The notes under the pieces are model-generated. The model saw nothing but the letters and a program-made list of their open reading frames with translations, was not told where the DNA came from and searched no databases. DNA of 64,000 nucleotides from Hymenobacter monticola (GTDB lineage: Bacteria; Bacteroidota; Bacteroidia; Cytophagales; Hymenobacteraceae): contig NZ_CP094534.1 of NCBI RefSeq assembly GCF_022811645.1, forward strand, positions 930,001 through 994,000. Reading direction: 5' to 3'. Position numbers and translations under genes: made by a program. This document shows positions 53,494-62,416 of the stretch, in pieces. Positions within the stretch are counted from its first letter, which is position 1. The number at the start of each line of letters is the position of its first letter.

Positions 53494-55209
53494 ATGAAAA
53501 AGTTTACCTTGGATTTGCGCACCGTCTTTTGCGCCGGCTTGCTGGCCGCACCCGGCTTGGCCCACGCGCAGGCGCCCACGTGGCAATGGGCCGCGGCGCC
53601 CAGCGCCATCGTCGACGACAATACGGGGTTTGGGGGCTCCAGCATTTCCGCCGTGGCGCAGGACGCCTTCGGCAACACGGTGGTGGCCGGCAGCTTCTAC
53701 GGCACCTTCACGCTGGGCAATACCACGCTGACCAGCGCCGGCTATAACGACATTTTCGTGGCCAAAATCAGCCCCACCGGCCAGTGGCTGCAGGCCGTGC
53801 GGGCCGGCGGCGCGGGCCAGGACGGGGCCGCAACCCTGGAACTGGACGCAGCTGGCAACGCCTTGGTGGGCGGCAGCTTTGGTAATCTGGCGCCGGGCGC
53901 CACGGCGGCGTTTGGCCCCATTACCCTCCTTTCTGCCGGAAACGCCGATGCCTTTGTGGCCACGCTCAGCACCACCGGCCAGTGGACGCAGGCTGTGCGC
54001 GCCGGCGGCACCGGCGCCGACTACGTGGCAGACCTGGTGCCCGACGGCACCGGCAACGTCCTGGTCGTGGGCAGCATTGTTGGCGCCGGCAACCTGGGCA
54101 GCTACGCCTTTAACGGCCCCGCCGGCGCCATGCAACTGTTTGTGGCCCGGCTCAACCTAGGCACCGGCACCTGGACGCTCCTCAACCAGGGCACGCCCCC
54201 CTACGGCGCCCAGCCCAGCGCCATCGCCCTCGATGCTGCCGGCAATGCCGTGGTGGCCGGCCGCTGCGGCAGCGGCATCACCTTTGGCAATACCACCCTG
54301 ACTTCCAACCGCGGCGAGGGCACCTTTGTGGCGCGCCTGAACACAAGCAGTGGCCAATGGACCCAGGCGGTGGCCCCCGTGCAGTCGCGCAACAGCGCGG
54401 CCCCGCCCACCACCATCAACTCGCTGGCGGTAGATGCGGCCGGCACCGTGGCCGTGACGGGTGTACTGATTGAAACCGCCACCTTTGGCAACACCGTGCT
54501 GACCAGCGCGGGCAGCTACGACGTGTTTGTGGCCAAGCTCAACGCCGCCGGACAATGGACGCAAGCCGTACGCGCCGGCGGCGCAGCCAACGACATTCCT
54601 TACTCCGTCGTCTTCGACACGGCGGGCAACGCCATCGTGACGGGCCTTTTCGGGCCGTACGGCAGCTTCAGCCCCACCTTCTCGGCCGACTTTGGCAGCA
54701 ACACCATCACCAGCGACGGGCAGTACGATGCCTTCGTGGCCACGCTCAGCCCCGGCGGGCAGTGGCTGCAAGCCGTGCGCGGCGGCGGCGGCGGCAGCGA
54801 CATTGCGGGCCCGACCGTGGTGGACGCCGCGGGCAACATCACTGTGGCCGGCTACTGCTCCGGCCCGGCTGCCTTTGGGCCCTACACCCTCAACACCACC
54901 AGCAGCTACGGCATGGCCTACGTGGCCCGGCTCAGCACCAACATGCTGGTGACCCACGCCACCGCGCCCGTGCCCGCCGAGGTATTTGCCCTGGCTCCCA
55001 ACCCCGCGGCCGGTGCTGTGCGCCTCACCTGGCCCGAAGCCAGCAGCAGCGCCCGCCCGGCGCAGCTGCTCGATGCGATGGGCCGCGAGGTGCGCCGCCA
55101 GCTGCTGCCTGCCCGCACCACCACCGCCACCTTTGATGTAACCGGCCTGACGCCTGGCCTGTACATGGTGCGCTGCGGTGCGGCCACCAGCCGCCTGCAA
55201 GTGCAGTAG
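53494..55209 (+). CDS. Type IX-secreted beta-propeller-like repeat protein
   Basis: This encodes 571 residues from ATG at 53494 (an in-frame extension to 53398 is not protein-like). Signal peptide about 1-26 (LAHAQ). About seven repeats of 55-90 residues contain FVAxLxxxGQWxQAVRAGG followed by DAAGNAxVxG (SBBP-type repeats, which tend to fold as propeller blades). A C-terminal type IX sorting domain covers about 500-571, with PNPAAGAVRLTWPE and GLTPGLYMVR. It is exported across the outer membrane and probably bound to the surface or released. The function is unknown. A 31-bp perfect terminator stem follows. Confidence 0.93.
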   Translation: MKKFTLDLRTVFCAGLLAAPGLAHAQAPTWQWAAAPSAIVDDNTGFGGSSISAVAQDAFGNTVVAGSFYGTFTLGNTTLTSAGYNDIFVAKISPTGQWLQAVRAGGAGQDGAATLELDAAGNALVGGSFGNLAPGATAAFGPITLLSAGNADAFVATLSTTGQWTQAVRAGGTGADYVADLVPDGTGNVLVVGSIVGAGNLGSYAFNGPAGAMQLFVARLNLGTGTWTLLNQGTPPYGAQPSAIALDAAGNAVVAGRCGSGITFGNTTLTSNRGEGTFVARLNTSSGQWTQAVAPVQSRNSAAPPTTINSLAVDAAGTVAVTGVLIETATFGNTVLTSAGSYDVFVAKLNAAGQWTQAVRAGGAANDIPYSVVFDTAGNAIVTGLFGPYGSFSPTFSADFGSNTITSDGQYDAFVATLSPGGQWLQAVRGGGGGSDIAGPTVVDAAGNITVAGYCSGPAAFGPYTLNTTSSYGMAYVARLSTNMLVTHATAPVPAEVFALAPNPAAGAVRLTWPEASSSARPAQLLDAMGREVRRQLLPARTTTATFDVTGLTPGLYMVRCGAATSRLQVQ

Positions 55210-55222
55210 GGTTGGTGCAAAG

Positions 55223-55288
55223 GCCCATCGTAAACGTTAAAAAGCCCGCCTGAGTCGTCAGGCGGGCTTTTTAACGTTTACGATGGGC
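55223..55288. terminator. Exceptionally long perfect-stem terminator
   Basis: 55223-55253 and 55258-55288 are exact 31-bp inverses around GTCG. The inner part (AAAAAGCCCGCCTGA) is a standard bidirectional terminator. It separates the T9SS gene from convergent tdh. Confidence 0.95.
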
Positions 55289-55289
55289 A

Positions 55290-56282
55290 TCAAGCCGGCT
55301 GCATCTGCTTCAAATGCAGCAGCATGTCGGCCGTCATTTTGTCGAGGTCGAAATCGGGCTGCCAGCCCCAGTCCTGGCGGGCCTTGGCGTCGTCGATGCT
55401 GGCGGGCCAGGAGTTGGCGATTTGCTGGCGGGCATCGGGTTTGTAGGTGACTTCAAACCCGGGCACGTGCTTCTGAATGCTGGCCGTGATTTCGGCCGGC
55501 GAGAAGCTCATGGCCCCCAGGTTGTAGCTGGTGCGCACCTTGATTTGCTCGGCCGGAGCGTGCATGAGGTCCAGTGTGGCCTTAAGGGCGTCGGGCATGT
55601 ACATCATGGGCAGGTAGGTGTCTTCTTCGAGGAAGCACTCGTAGTTTTCGCCGGCCACGGCCTTGTGGTAGATGTCGACGGCGTAGTCGGTGGTGCCGCC
55701 GCCGGGCAGGCTCTTGTAGCCGATGAGGCCGGGGTAGCGCAGGCTGCGCACATCCAGCCCGTGCTTGCGGTGGTACCACTCGCACCACTGCTCGCCGGCC
55801 AGCTTGCTGATGCCGTACACCGTGTTGGGGTTCATGATGGTGACCTGCGGCGTGTTATCGCGCGGCGTGTCGGGCCCGAACACGGCGATGGAGCTGGGCC
55901 AGTACACCTGGGCCACGCCGTGGGCCACGGCCGCTTCGAGCACGATGAGCAGGCCGTCCATGTTCAGCTGCCAGCCGAAGAGCGGATTTTTCTCGGCCGT
56001 GGCCGAGAGCAGCGCGGCGAGGTGGTAAATCTGCTTGGGCCGGTACTGGCGGATGAGCTTGTCGAGGCGGGTGCGGTCGAGCACGTCGAGCAGCTCGAAG
56101 GGGCCGCCGGCCAGCATGTTGGGGTCTTTGGGCGGGCGCACGTCGGCGGCTACCACCAGGTGGGGGGCGTAGCGCTGGCGCAGGGCGGCCACCAGCTCCA
56201 GGCCCAGCTGCCCGCAGGCGCCAATGACCAGCACCGAGCCGGGTAAAACAGAAGTAGCGGGGTCGCCGGAAGTGGGGGTCAT
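55290..56282 (-). CDS. tdh: L-threonine 3-dehydrogenase, short-chain (epimerase-like) type
   Basis: This encodes 330 residues from ATG at 56282. NAD-binding motif GACGQLG (residues 21-27) with YGISK (Tyr156, Lys160) and Ser130 of PSSIAVFG form the extended-SDR active site. This family in Bacteroidota and archaea oxidises threonine to 2-amino-3-ketobutyrate. Phrases NMDGLLIVLEAAV, RYPGLIGYKSLPGGGTTDYAV and RTSYNLGAMSFSP match it. Kbl (59506) uses the product. TTG-N17-TATCTTTG promoter at 56349-56322 (minus strand). Confidence 0.93.
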   Translation of the reverse strand: MTPTSGDPATSVLPGSVLVIGACGQLGLELVAALRQRYAPHLVVAADVRPPKDPNMLAGGPFELLDVLDRTRLDKLIRQYRPKQIYHLAALLSATAEKNPLFGWQLNMDGLLIVLEAAVAHGVAQVYWPSSIAVFGPDTPRDNTPQVTIMNPNTVYGISKLAGEQWCEWYHRKHGLDVRSLRYPGLIGYKSLPGGGTTDYAVDIYHKAVAGENYECFLEEDTYLPMMYMPDALKATLDLMHAPAEQIKVRTSYNLGAMSFSPAEITASIQKHVPGFEVTYKPDARQQIANSWPASIDDAKARQDWGWQPDFDLDKMTADMLLHLKQMQPA

Positions 56283-56321
56283 GGAGCGCGTTGAATGAGG
56301 GGTGGGATGGGAGAATGGGCG

Positions 56322-56349
56322 CAAAGATACCGGGCCCGTTGCAGCCCAA
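56322..56349 (-). promoter_or_regulatory. Promoter of tdh with both elements
   Basis: On the minus strand TTG (56349-56347), 17 nt, TATCTTTG (56329-56322), the closest fit in the window to the TTG/TAnnTTTG consensus. GGCCCGGTATCTTTG is shared with the kbl promoter. Confidence 0.75.
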
Positions 56350-56415
56350 GCGTGGCTTGCTCCGTATTGTCATCTTCCACGTTGCTTGTGCGCCTCACCC
56401 AGGGCGCCCGGTCCT

Positions 56416-56856
56416 ATGCCTGAATCCTCTCCCCTCTACTCGCTGCTTTACCGCAGCGAGGCTTCCCGTGCTGTGCACGAAGTCACCCTCGGCACGCTGG
56501 TGCGCAAGGCCCGCCTCTACAACCAGCAGGCCCGCATCACCGGCATGCTGCTCTACGCCAAGGGCCATTTTCTGCAGCTGCTCGAAGGCCCCGAGCCCGC
56601 CCTGAGCGACTTGTACGCCCGCATCAACGACGACAAGCGGCACTACGACGTGACCACGCTCTCGTATGGGGCCATCGAGTTGCGCTCGTTCGGCCGCTGG
56701 CCCCTGGCCTACGCGTCGGTCGATGCCGCTTTTCTGGACAAAGTGGCCAAGTGCCTGCCTCAGCCCACCACGGTGGGACTCACAGCTCCCCCCTGCCCCG
56801 AGGTGGCCCAGCTGCTGCGCGACTTTGCCAAGGAGCACGACCAGGCCGCGCATTAG
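56416..56856 (+). CDS. BLUF-domain blue-light sensor
   Basis: This encodes 146 residues from ATG at 56416. The whole chain is a BLUF domain (LYSLLYRSEAS...ITGMLLYAKGHFLQLLEG...RSFGRWPLAYASVD). Flavin-contact residues match AppA: Tyr12, Asn36 and Gln54. Trp95 aligns with AppA Trp104, while Leu97 replaces the Met at 106. It senses blue light through FAD. No output domain is attached, so it must act through a partner. Divergent from tdh, and the spacing (133 bp) would allow shared regulation. Confidence 0.95.
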   Translation: MPESSPLYSLLYRSEASRAVHEVTLGTLVRKARLYNQQARITGMLLYAKGHFLQLLEGPEPALSDLYARINDDKRHYDVTTLSYGAIELRSFGRWPLAYASVDAAFLDKVAKCLPQPTTVGLTAPPCPEVAQLLRDFAKEHDQAAH

Positions 56857-56894
56857 GAGCCGTTCGAGTTGGTGTTTCAAGCTATCTGGGCGAT

Positions 56895-56988
56895 GTAGAG
56901 ACGCGTATTCGCGTCTCGCCGTGGAACGGTATCGCCCTATATAAAAGCCCGACGGTGCCAACGACGAGACGCAATTATGCGTCTCTAC
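56895..56988. repeat. GTAG-headed palindrome pair (family I)
   Basis: Arms 56895-56918 and 56965-56988: GTAGAGACGCGTATTCGCGT... and inverse GTAGAGACGCATAATTGCGT.... Each arm is a nested hairpin GAGACGC/GCGTCTC. Confidence 0.9.
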
Positions 56989-57063
56989 CTCGTGCCAGAC
57001 AACTCCGAAAATCACCCAAAACTGCTCATAAGCCGGAGCTGGCGCTTCCGGTGGCCCCCGCGG

Positions 57064-57071
57064 TATCTTTG
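57064..57071 (+). promoter_or_regulatory. -7 element of the patatin gene, 5 nt before the start
   Basis: TATCTTTG fits TAnnTTTG. No convincing -33 TTG is present. Confidence 0.55.
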
Positions 57072-57076
57072 GACAT

Positions 57077-58156
57077 ATGACGACCCGGCTGGCTTCCCTG
57101 TTTTTTCTATTGAGTGCATTGCTGTGCGGCACTTCCGCACACGCCCAAACCCCGCCCTACCGCAACCTGGTGATGGAGGGCGGCGGCATCCGCGGCATTG
57201 CCTACGGCGGCGCCCTGCAGGAGCTGGAGCAGCGTGGGGTGCTGGCCGGTATCCGGCGGGTGGGCGGCACCTCGGCCGGCGCCATTCAGGCGGCGCTGCT
57301 GGCGGTGGGCTACTCGGCCCAGGAAATCATTGATGTGGTGAACGCCACACCCGTGCAGCGGCTCAACGACGGCCGCTTCATCTTTTTCGGGGGCACGCAC
57401 CGGCTTATCACCCAATACGGCTGGTACCGGGGCGACGAGTTTGCCACCTACCTCAGCGAGTTGGTGGCCCGCAAAACGCAAAACCCCAACCTCACCCTGG
57501 CCGAACTGCACGCATTGGCGCAGAAAGAGCCCAGCCGCTTCCGCGACCTCTACACCACCGGCACCAACCTCACCCAACAGCGCGTGCAGGTGTTCAGCCA
57601 CGAAACCAACCCCACCATGCGCGTGGCCGATGCCGTGCGCATCAGCATGAGCATTCCGCTCTACTTCCGGGCCGTGCTGCTCGATGCCCAAAACAACGTC
57701 ATCACCGGCGACCCGGCCCCCGGCCAGCCCACGCAGGTGCTCGTCGACGGCGGCCTGCTGGCCAATTACCCCGTCGACTTATTCGACTACCCGCGCTACC
57801 TGCCCGCCGGTTTCACTGGCCCCACCGATGCCCGCGGCCGCGTCTACAACCCCGAAACCCTGGGCCTACGCCTCGACCGCGCCGAGCAGATTCCGCTCGA
57901 CGCCTCCCCCACCGGCCGCCAGCAGCTCGCGCCCTACGACATCCAGGACTTCAACTCCTATCTGGCCGCTCTCTACACCGTGGCCCTCGAAAACCTCAAC
58001 CCCGTGCAGCCCGCCGACCAGCGCCGCACGATAAATATTGATTTTCTGAACTTCAGCCCAAAAATTAAGCGGATTTCGGACGCCCAGAAAAAGCAGCTGA
58101 TGGACAGCGGAAGGCGGGGCGTGCAGGCGTTTATGGCACGGCAGGCAGGCAAATAA
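57077..58156 (+). CDS. Patatin-like phospholipase
   Basis: This encodes 359 residues from ATG at 57077. Signal peptide to residue 24 (AHAQ), so it is exported. Oxyanion region GGGIRG (35-40), nucleophile Ser66 in GTSAG (64-68) and catalytic Asp224 in VDGG. The Ser-Asp dyad of patatins cleaves acyl groups from lipids. The chain lacks the surface-translocation barrel of larger type V enzymes. Target lipid not known. Confidence 0.95.
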   Translation: MTTRLASLFFLLSALLCGTSAHAQTPPYRNLVMEGGGIRGIAYGGALQELEQRGVLAGIRRVGGTSAGAIQAALLAVGYSAQEIIDVVNATPVQRLNDGRFIFFGGTHRLITQYGWYRGDEFATYLSELVARKTQNPNLTLAELHALAQKEPSRFRDLYTTGTNLTQQRVQVFSHETNPTMRVADAVRISMSIPLYFRAVLLDAQNNVITGDPAPGQPTQVLVDGGLLANYPVDLFDYPRYLPAGFTGPTDARGRVYNPETLGLRLDRAEQIPLDASPTGRQQLAPYDIQDFNSYLAALYTVALENLNPVQPADQRRTINIDFLNFSPKIKRISDAQKKQLMDSGRRGVQAFMARQAGK

Positions 58157-58217
58157 TTTTGTAATAACCCGATTACGGCGACGATAAGCCACTCATGAAA
58201 ACCTACTTCCTCCGTTC

Positions 58218-58868
58218 ATGAGCTCAGCAACAGGAGCAGGCATTCTGGCTCTATTGCTGCTAATCGTGGCGCTGCCGTTGCTGATAAGCACCGACGAGTA
58301 CTTCCGTAATCAAAAGCTCGCTCAGCCAGTCGTTCATTTGATATATAGACCGTGGCGCGAAATGAGCTTTTGGTGGACATTATTGCAGACCTTTTACGGG
58401 CTTGCGTTGCTTGCGGGAGCGGTACTTACGACGATTAAATTAGGAATCGACCCGTTTGCTTTTGTTTTGAACACAGTGCTTTTGCTCGTGGCCTGGCGTT
58501 GTTTTCCGGCTATTTGCTTATGGTGGGCTTACTGGCAATGGGATGGCCGGGCTTCTCTTCGCTTCGACCGGGCGAGAAAGGAAATAACATACACCAACCG
58601 GGAAATCAACTTCAGTTTTTCAGTGTCGGAAATAGAACGGTTTGTACGTTGTACTCCCACTGCTACCCGGGCTGCAAGTGCCGGTTATAGCTATGCAATA
58701 CTATACCTTACGGATGCTCGCGAACTGCTAGTAACTTCATTGTTGTGCGATGCAATTGACTGGCTATCTGTTTTACCAGTAGTCAAAGCCGAAGCTATCA
58801 CTCGGCGTTTTGCATGGTTACCCACGGATTCTAACTTCAAAAAGTTTTTCAACCCTTTTTCCAGATAG
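58218..58868 (+). CDS. Membrane protein of unknown function, lower GC
   Basis: This encodes 216 residues from ATG at 58218. Three hydrophobic segments (about 8-24, 55-72 and 80-100), followed by a cytoplasmic C-terminal part with alternating strands (RASLRFDRARKEITYT, INFSFSVSEIERFVRC) that could be a PH-like fold, as in membrane-anchored bPH domains. Codon use is visibly AT-richer than neighbours, suggesting transfer. Function unknown. Confidence 0.72.
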   Translation: MSSATGAGILALLLLIVALPLLISTDEYFRNQKLAQPVVHLIYRPWREMSFWWTLLQTFYGLALLAGAVLTTIKLGIDPFAFVLNTVLLLVAWRCFPAICLWWAYWQWDGRASLRFDRARKEITYTNREINFSFSVSEIERFVRCTPTATRAASAGYSYAILYLTDARELLVTSLLCDAIDWLSVLPVVKAEAITRRFAWLPTDSNFKKFFNPFSR

Positions 58869-58877
58869 TACCCAACT

Positions 58878-58921
58878 GAAACAAGGGGGGCAGCAACTTA
58901 TAGTTGCTGCCCCCTTGTTTC
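58878..58921. terminator. Bidirectional hairpin
   Basis: GAAACAAGGGGGGCAGCAAC and the near-exact inverse with one bulge, between convergent genes. Confidence 0.88.
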
Positions 58922-58941
58922 AAACCGCTGCTAAACCCTGG

Positions 58942-59304
58942 CTAAGCTGCCCGAAAACCGGAAGCTTGACGAATGCTGCGCTCGTTGCCGGTGGCAGGGT
59001 CGGCGTAGGAATGGTCGCCCACTTCCACCGACAGGCGCTTGCCTATCAGCTGCTTGGTGTCGAGGTCTTTGCCGGCTTCGGGCTTGATGCCGACGGCGGA
59101 GTATAACTGGAGAATAATGGGGTGACCGGCTTCGGAATTGTAGAAGCGTTGCGACACGAAGCCGTCTTCGTTTTCCATGCGGGCGGCGAAAAACGGCACG
59201 TTCTGGTGCTCGCTGGTGCCCTCTTCGATGTCGGTGATTTCGACCGTGTGGCGGCCGTCGGGCAGGAAGCCTTTGTCCTGGCCTTTGTCAACTGCGATTT
59301 TCAT
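58942..59304 (-). CDS. Small phage-type DUF669-like protein
   Basis: This encodes 120 residues from ATG at 59304. It has no signal peptide and shows RHTVEITDIEEGTSEHQNVP, then ARMENEDGFVSQRFYNSE and IGKRLSVEVGDHSYADP. This pattern of strands resembles DUF669 single-strand-binding-like proteins of phages and mobile elements, but I cannot be sure of the family. It would be a solitary relic, as no phage genes adjoin. TATAAC-like AT-rich DNA lies upstream at 59305-59340. Confidence 0.6.
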   Translation of the reverse strand: MKIAVDKGQDKGFLPDGRHTVEITDIEEGTSEHQNVPFFAARMENEDGFVSQRFYNSEAGHPIILQLYSAVGIKPEAGKDLDTKQLIGKRLSVEVGDHSYADPATGNERSIRQASGFRAA

Positions 59305-59449
59305 ATAACTAAATTTATTGGGAGAAAGAAGCTAATTTATTTAGCTTAACGATGCGGCCGGGCCAAGGTTACAAAGCTTCGGCCGGAGCCACCGAAATAT
59401 CCACCGAATGCGTACTTGCCAGGCCACAGGCCCAGCCGGTTCGGCCCGG

Positions 59450-59457
59450 TATCTTTG
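59450..59457 (+). promoter_or_regulatory. -7 element of kbl
   Basis: TATCTTTG within GGCCCGGTATCTTTG, the same 15-mer as at tdh. The start codon lies 48 nt further on. Confidence 0.7.
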
Positions 59458-59505
59458 GGGCCATCAATCACTAGCCCACCACTCCACCACTCCACCAACC
59501 CGCCT

Positions 59506-60759
59506 ATGTACGCCACCCTCCAGCCCGACCTGCAGCAGCAGCTGCAGGAAATCAAAGATGCCGGCCTTTTCAAGAAGGAGCGCATCATCACCTCGCCCCA
59601 AGGCGCCGAGATTGAAACCAACGAGGCCGGCGACGTGCTGAACTTCTGCGCCAACAATTACCTCGGCCTGAGCTCGCACCCCGAGGTCATCAAAGCCGCC
59701 AAAGACACCATCGACACGCACGGCTACGGCATGTCGTCGGTGCGCTTCATCTGTGGCACGCAGGACATTCATAAGGAGCTGGAAGCCAAGCTGGCCGAGT
59801 TTCTGGGCACCGAGGACACCATCCTCTACGCCGCCGCTTTCGACGCCAACGGCGGCGTGTTCGAGCCGCTGTTCAACGAGCAGGACGCCATCATTTCCGA
59901 TGCCCTGAACCACGCCAGCATCATCGACGGCGTGCGCCTGTGCAAGGCCCAGCGCTACCGCTACGCCCACAACGACATGGCCGACCTGGAGAAGCAGCTG
60001 CAGGACGCCCAGTCCAAGGGCACGCGTCACCGCATCATCGTCACGGACGGCTCGTTCTCGATGGACGGCACCATTGCCCAGCTCGACAAAATCTGCGACC
60101 TGGCCGACAAATACCAAGCCCTGGTGATGATAGACGAGTGCCACTCGATGGGCTTCCTGGGCAAAACGGGGCGCGGCACCCACGAGTACCGCAACGTGCT
60201 GGGCCGCGTCGACATCATCACCGGCACGCTGGGCAAGGCCCTGGGCGGAGCCATGGGCGGCTTCACCTCGGGCCGCAAGGAAATCATCGACATGCTGCGC
60301 CAGCGCAGCCGCCCCTACCTGTTCTCGAACACGCTGGCCCCGGCCATTGTGGGCGCCAGCCTGCGCGTGCTGGAGCTGCTGACCGAAAGCACGAAGCTGC
60401 GCGACCAGCTCGAAGAAAACACCAAATACTTCCGCCAGCAGATGACCGCCGCCGGCTTCGACATCACGCCCGGCGAGCACCCCATCGTGCCCGTCATGCT
60501 TTACGACGCCAAGCTGGCCCAGGAGTTTGCCGCCAAGATGCTCGACGAAGGCATCTACGTGGTGGGCTTCTACTACCCCGTGGTGCCGCAGGGCAAGGCC
60601 CGCATCCGGGTGCAGCTAAGCGCCGCGCACACCCGCGCGCACCTCGACAAGGCCATTGCCGCCTTCGAGAAAGTAGGCCACGAGCTGGGCACGCTCAAGG
60701 ACCGCGCCGCAGCTGATGCCGCGCCTACCGGCCCGCAGGTGGTGACGAACACGCCGTGA
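59506..60759 (+). CDS. kbl: Glycine C-acetyltransferase (2-amino-3-ketobutyrate CoA ligase)
   Basis: This encodes 417 residues from ATG at 59506. The PLP lysine is Lys244 in [10 protein letters not shown], the same number as in E. coli. Conserved [15 protein letters not shown] and [13 protein letters not shown] are present. The enzyme cleaves 2-amino-3-ketobutyrate (from Tdh) with CoA to give glycine and acetyl-CoA. A C-terminal extension of about 15 residues ([17 protein letters not shown]) is unusual. An upstream start at 59416 would include a CCACCACTCC repeat and was rejected. Confidence 0.97.
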   Translation: MYATLQPDLQQQLQEIKDAGLFKKERIITSPQGAEIETNEAGDVLNFCANNYLGLSSHPEVIKAAKDTIDTHGYGMSSVRFICGTQDIHKELEAKLAEFLGTEDTILYAAAFDANGGVFEPLFNEQDAIISDALNHASIIDGVRLCKAQRYRYAHNDMADLEKQLQDAQSKGTRHRIIVTDGSFSMDGTIAQLDKICDLADKYQALVMIDECHSMGFLGKTGRGTHEYRNVLGRVDIITGTLGKALGGAMGGFTSGRKEIIDMLRQRSRPYLFSNTLAPAIVGASLRVLELLTESTKLRDQLEENTKYFRQQMTAAGFDITPGEHPIVPVMLYDAKLAQEFAAKMLDEGIYVVGFYYPVVPQGKARIRVQLSAAHTRAHLDKAIAAFEKVGHELGTLKDRAAADAAPTGPQVVTNTP

Positions 60760-60852
60760 AGTAGCCCTTTGCTTGTCTGCCGATAGTGCTAATGGACTAG
60801 CTATGCAACAAAGACGCTTCTTTGTCTCTGTTTTTCAAAGCTTTTGTATTAT

Positions 60853-60889
60853 ACCCCGCCACGGTCCCAGGCCATCGTGGCGGGGTTTT
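60853..60889 (+). terminator. Hairpin terminator after kbl
   Basis: ACCCCGCCACG and CGTGGCGGGGT followed by TTTC, 93 nt past the stop. The rest of the 242-bp gap to 61002 holds nothing recognised. Confidence 0.8.
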
Positions 60890-61001
60890 CTTTCACAGAA
60901 ACGGCTTACCAAGCAGGCGCCATAATTTGTTTAGCAATCAGCTTTGTTTGTCACCTTTAGAAAGCGCTGTCGCTTCTAATTGGATTTCTTTCGCATCAGC
61001 G

Positions 61002-62306
61002 TTAAGGACATGCGTCGGCCCCGGCTACGGGTTTGGCGGTGAGCCAGGCATCAAGGAGGTGGTCGAAAGTGACGGGGTCGGCCATAAACTCCAAAATACC
61101 GTGACCAGGGCGCTTGCCCGCCGCCGCCATGCCTGGGGTGAAATTGAACAAGTAGGTATCGGCGCGGCTGCCCGCTTGACGCAACAACGGCACCACCCCA
61201 ATGCGCGGTGGCGTGGTGCCATCGCCGCAATATTCCGCTTTGCGCACGCCCAGCGTCGTCGAGCCAAAGGCAGTAGCCGACAGCGGGCCCTTGCCGGTGG
61301 CAATGTCGTGGCGGTTTTGCCCCACCACAAACCGTTGGTAGCCATCGGGTGCCGCCTGGGTAAAGAGCTTGCCGGTGGCGTCGGTGCGGTGGGCAAAGTC
61401 CATAAAGTGCAGGCTCGGCATGGCCGGCGCCACAAAGGCTACGCGCACCTGGGCGGCATGGGGAGTAGCGTATTCGGGTTGCTTGACCAGGGCGCGGTAA
61501 GTTTGATTGCGTAGCCGCGGCCCCTTGGCATTGCCAAGCACGGAGGTGCTGTTCCAGAGTGCAACGCTGAGCAGCGGCGCGCCGGTGCTGTGTCCAAACA
61601 GGTAAAGCGGGGTGGCAGGATCTAAGCTGGCCAGCACCCGGCGCAGGCCCAGCCCCACCGGATACATGGTGGCCTGGGCCTGCTTCCAGATGCGAAGCAA
61701 GCCCACGCCGCTGGCCGTGCGTCCGTCCCAATACACCTCCAAAAATTGCACCCGGCGCCCTTTGAACTGATTGGTGCGAATTTCACGCTGCAGCGCCGGG
61801 TACCAGCGCGTGGCCCCTACTTCATTGTTGAAGCCATGCACCAATACGACCAAGACTTCGGGCCGCGAGGTGCGCAGGTGCTGGTTGAAACGCGCGATGA
61901 ACTGGGTGAGCATGGCTTCCTGCAGCCGCCGCCACGCGGGGTAGTTTACAGAGGTATCGGCCGGGTTCGATGGAGTCAGCGGCACCCCGTAGTGCGCTTG
62001 TAGTCGTTCGTACTCCAAACGCTGTGCAGCCTGTTCTTTGCGGGCCGCGGGCAATTGGTAGTAGTCCTGCAAATCGGCGCCGGCTTTAGCCAGCCTTTTG
62101 TTGTCGACCGCTAGGAAGGCATCCGCCCCCGGGTAGAGGTTGCCATTGCGGTCAAAGTAAAGGCGCGCAATGTCGCCGCCGGTGGTGGCACCGTTGCTGC
62201 TGGCCTCCCAGCCGTAGTACACCGGACGGGCACACCCAGCAATAAGTATCCACAGCACCAAGAAGCATTTTGTATGTAAAAGGCGGGCAGAAGAAGACCG
62301 ATTCAT
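61002..62306 (-). CDS. Lipoprotein alpha/beta hydrolase (DUF900-like)
   Basis: This encodes 434 residues from ATG at 62306. Lipoprotein signal with lipobox IAGC (Cys25). The esterase core has HGFNNE (157-162) as oxyanion loop and Ser240 in FGHSTGAPLL as nucleophile, in the arrangement seen in DUF900-type hydrolases. Catalytic His is probably in RPGHGILEF near residue 411. It is anchored to the outer membrane or periplasm and probably hydrolyses an ester. Substrate unknown. Confidence 0.88.
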   Translation of the reverse strand: MNRSSSARLLHTKCFLVLWILIAGCARPVYYGWEASSNGATTGGDIARLYFDRNGNLYPGADAFLAVDNKRLAKAGADLQDYYQLPAARKEQAAQRLEYERLQAHYGVPLTPSNPADTSVNYPAWRRLQEAMLTQFIARFNQHLRTSRPEVLVVLVHGFNNEVGATRWYPALQREIRTNQFKGRRVQFLEVYWDGRTASGVGLLRIWKQAQATMYPVGLGLRRVLASLDPATPLYLFGHSTGAPLLSVALWNSTSVLGNAKGPRLRNQTYRALVKQPEYATPHAAQVRVAFVAPAMPSLHFMDFAHRTDATGKLFTQAAPDGYQRFVVGQNRHDIATGKGPLSATAFGSTTLGVRKAEYCGDGTTPPRIGVVPLLRQAGSRADTYLFNFTPGMAAAGKRPGHGILEFMADPVTFDHLLDAWLTAKPVAGADACP

Positions 62307-62416
62307 AAAAAAAGAAACATGAGTTCATGTAATTGAAGGCGCTACAGCTCCACTTCACAAGGGGATGCTGGCCACGGGGCTCCGTTTGATGCAGGCACCC
62401 GCCTCAAGCCTCTTCT

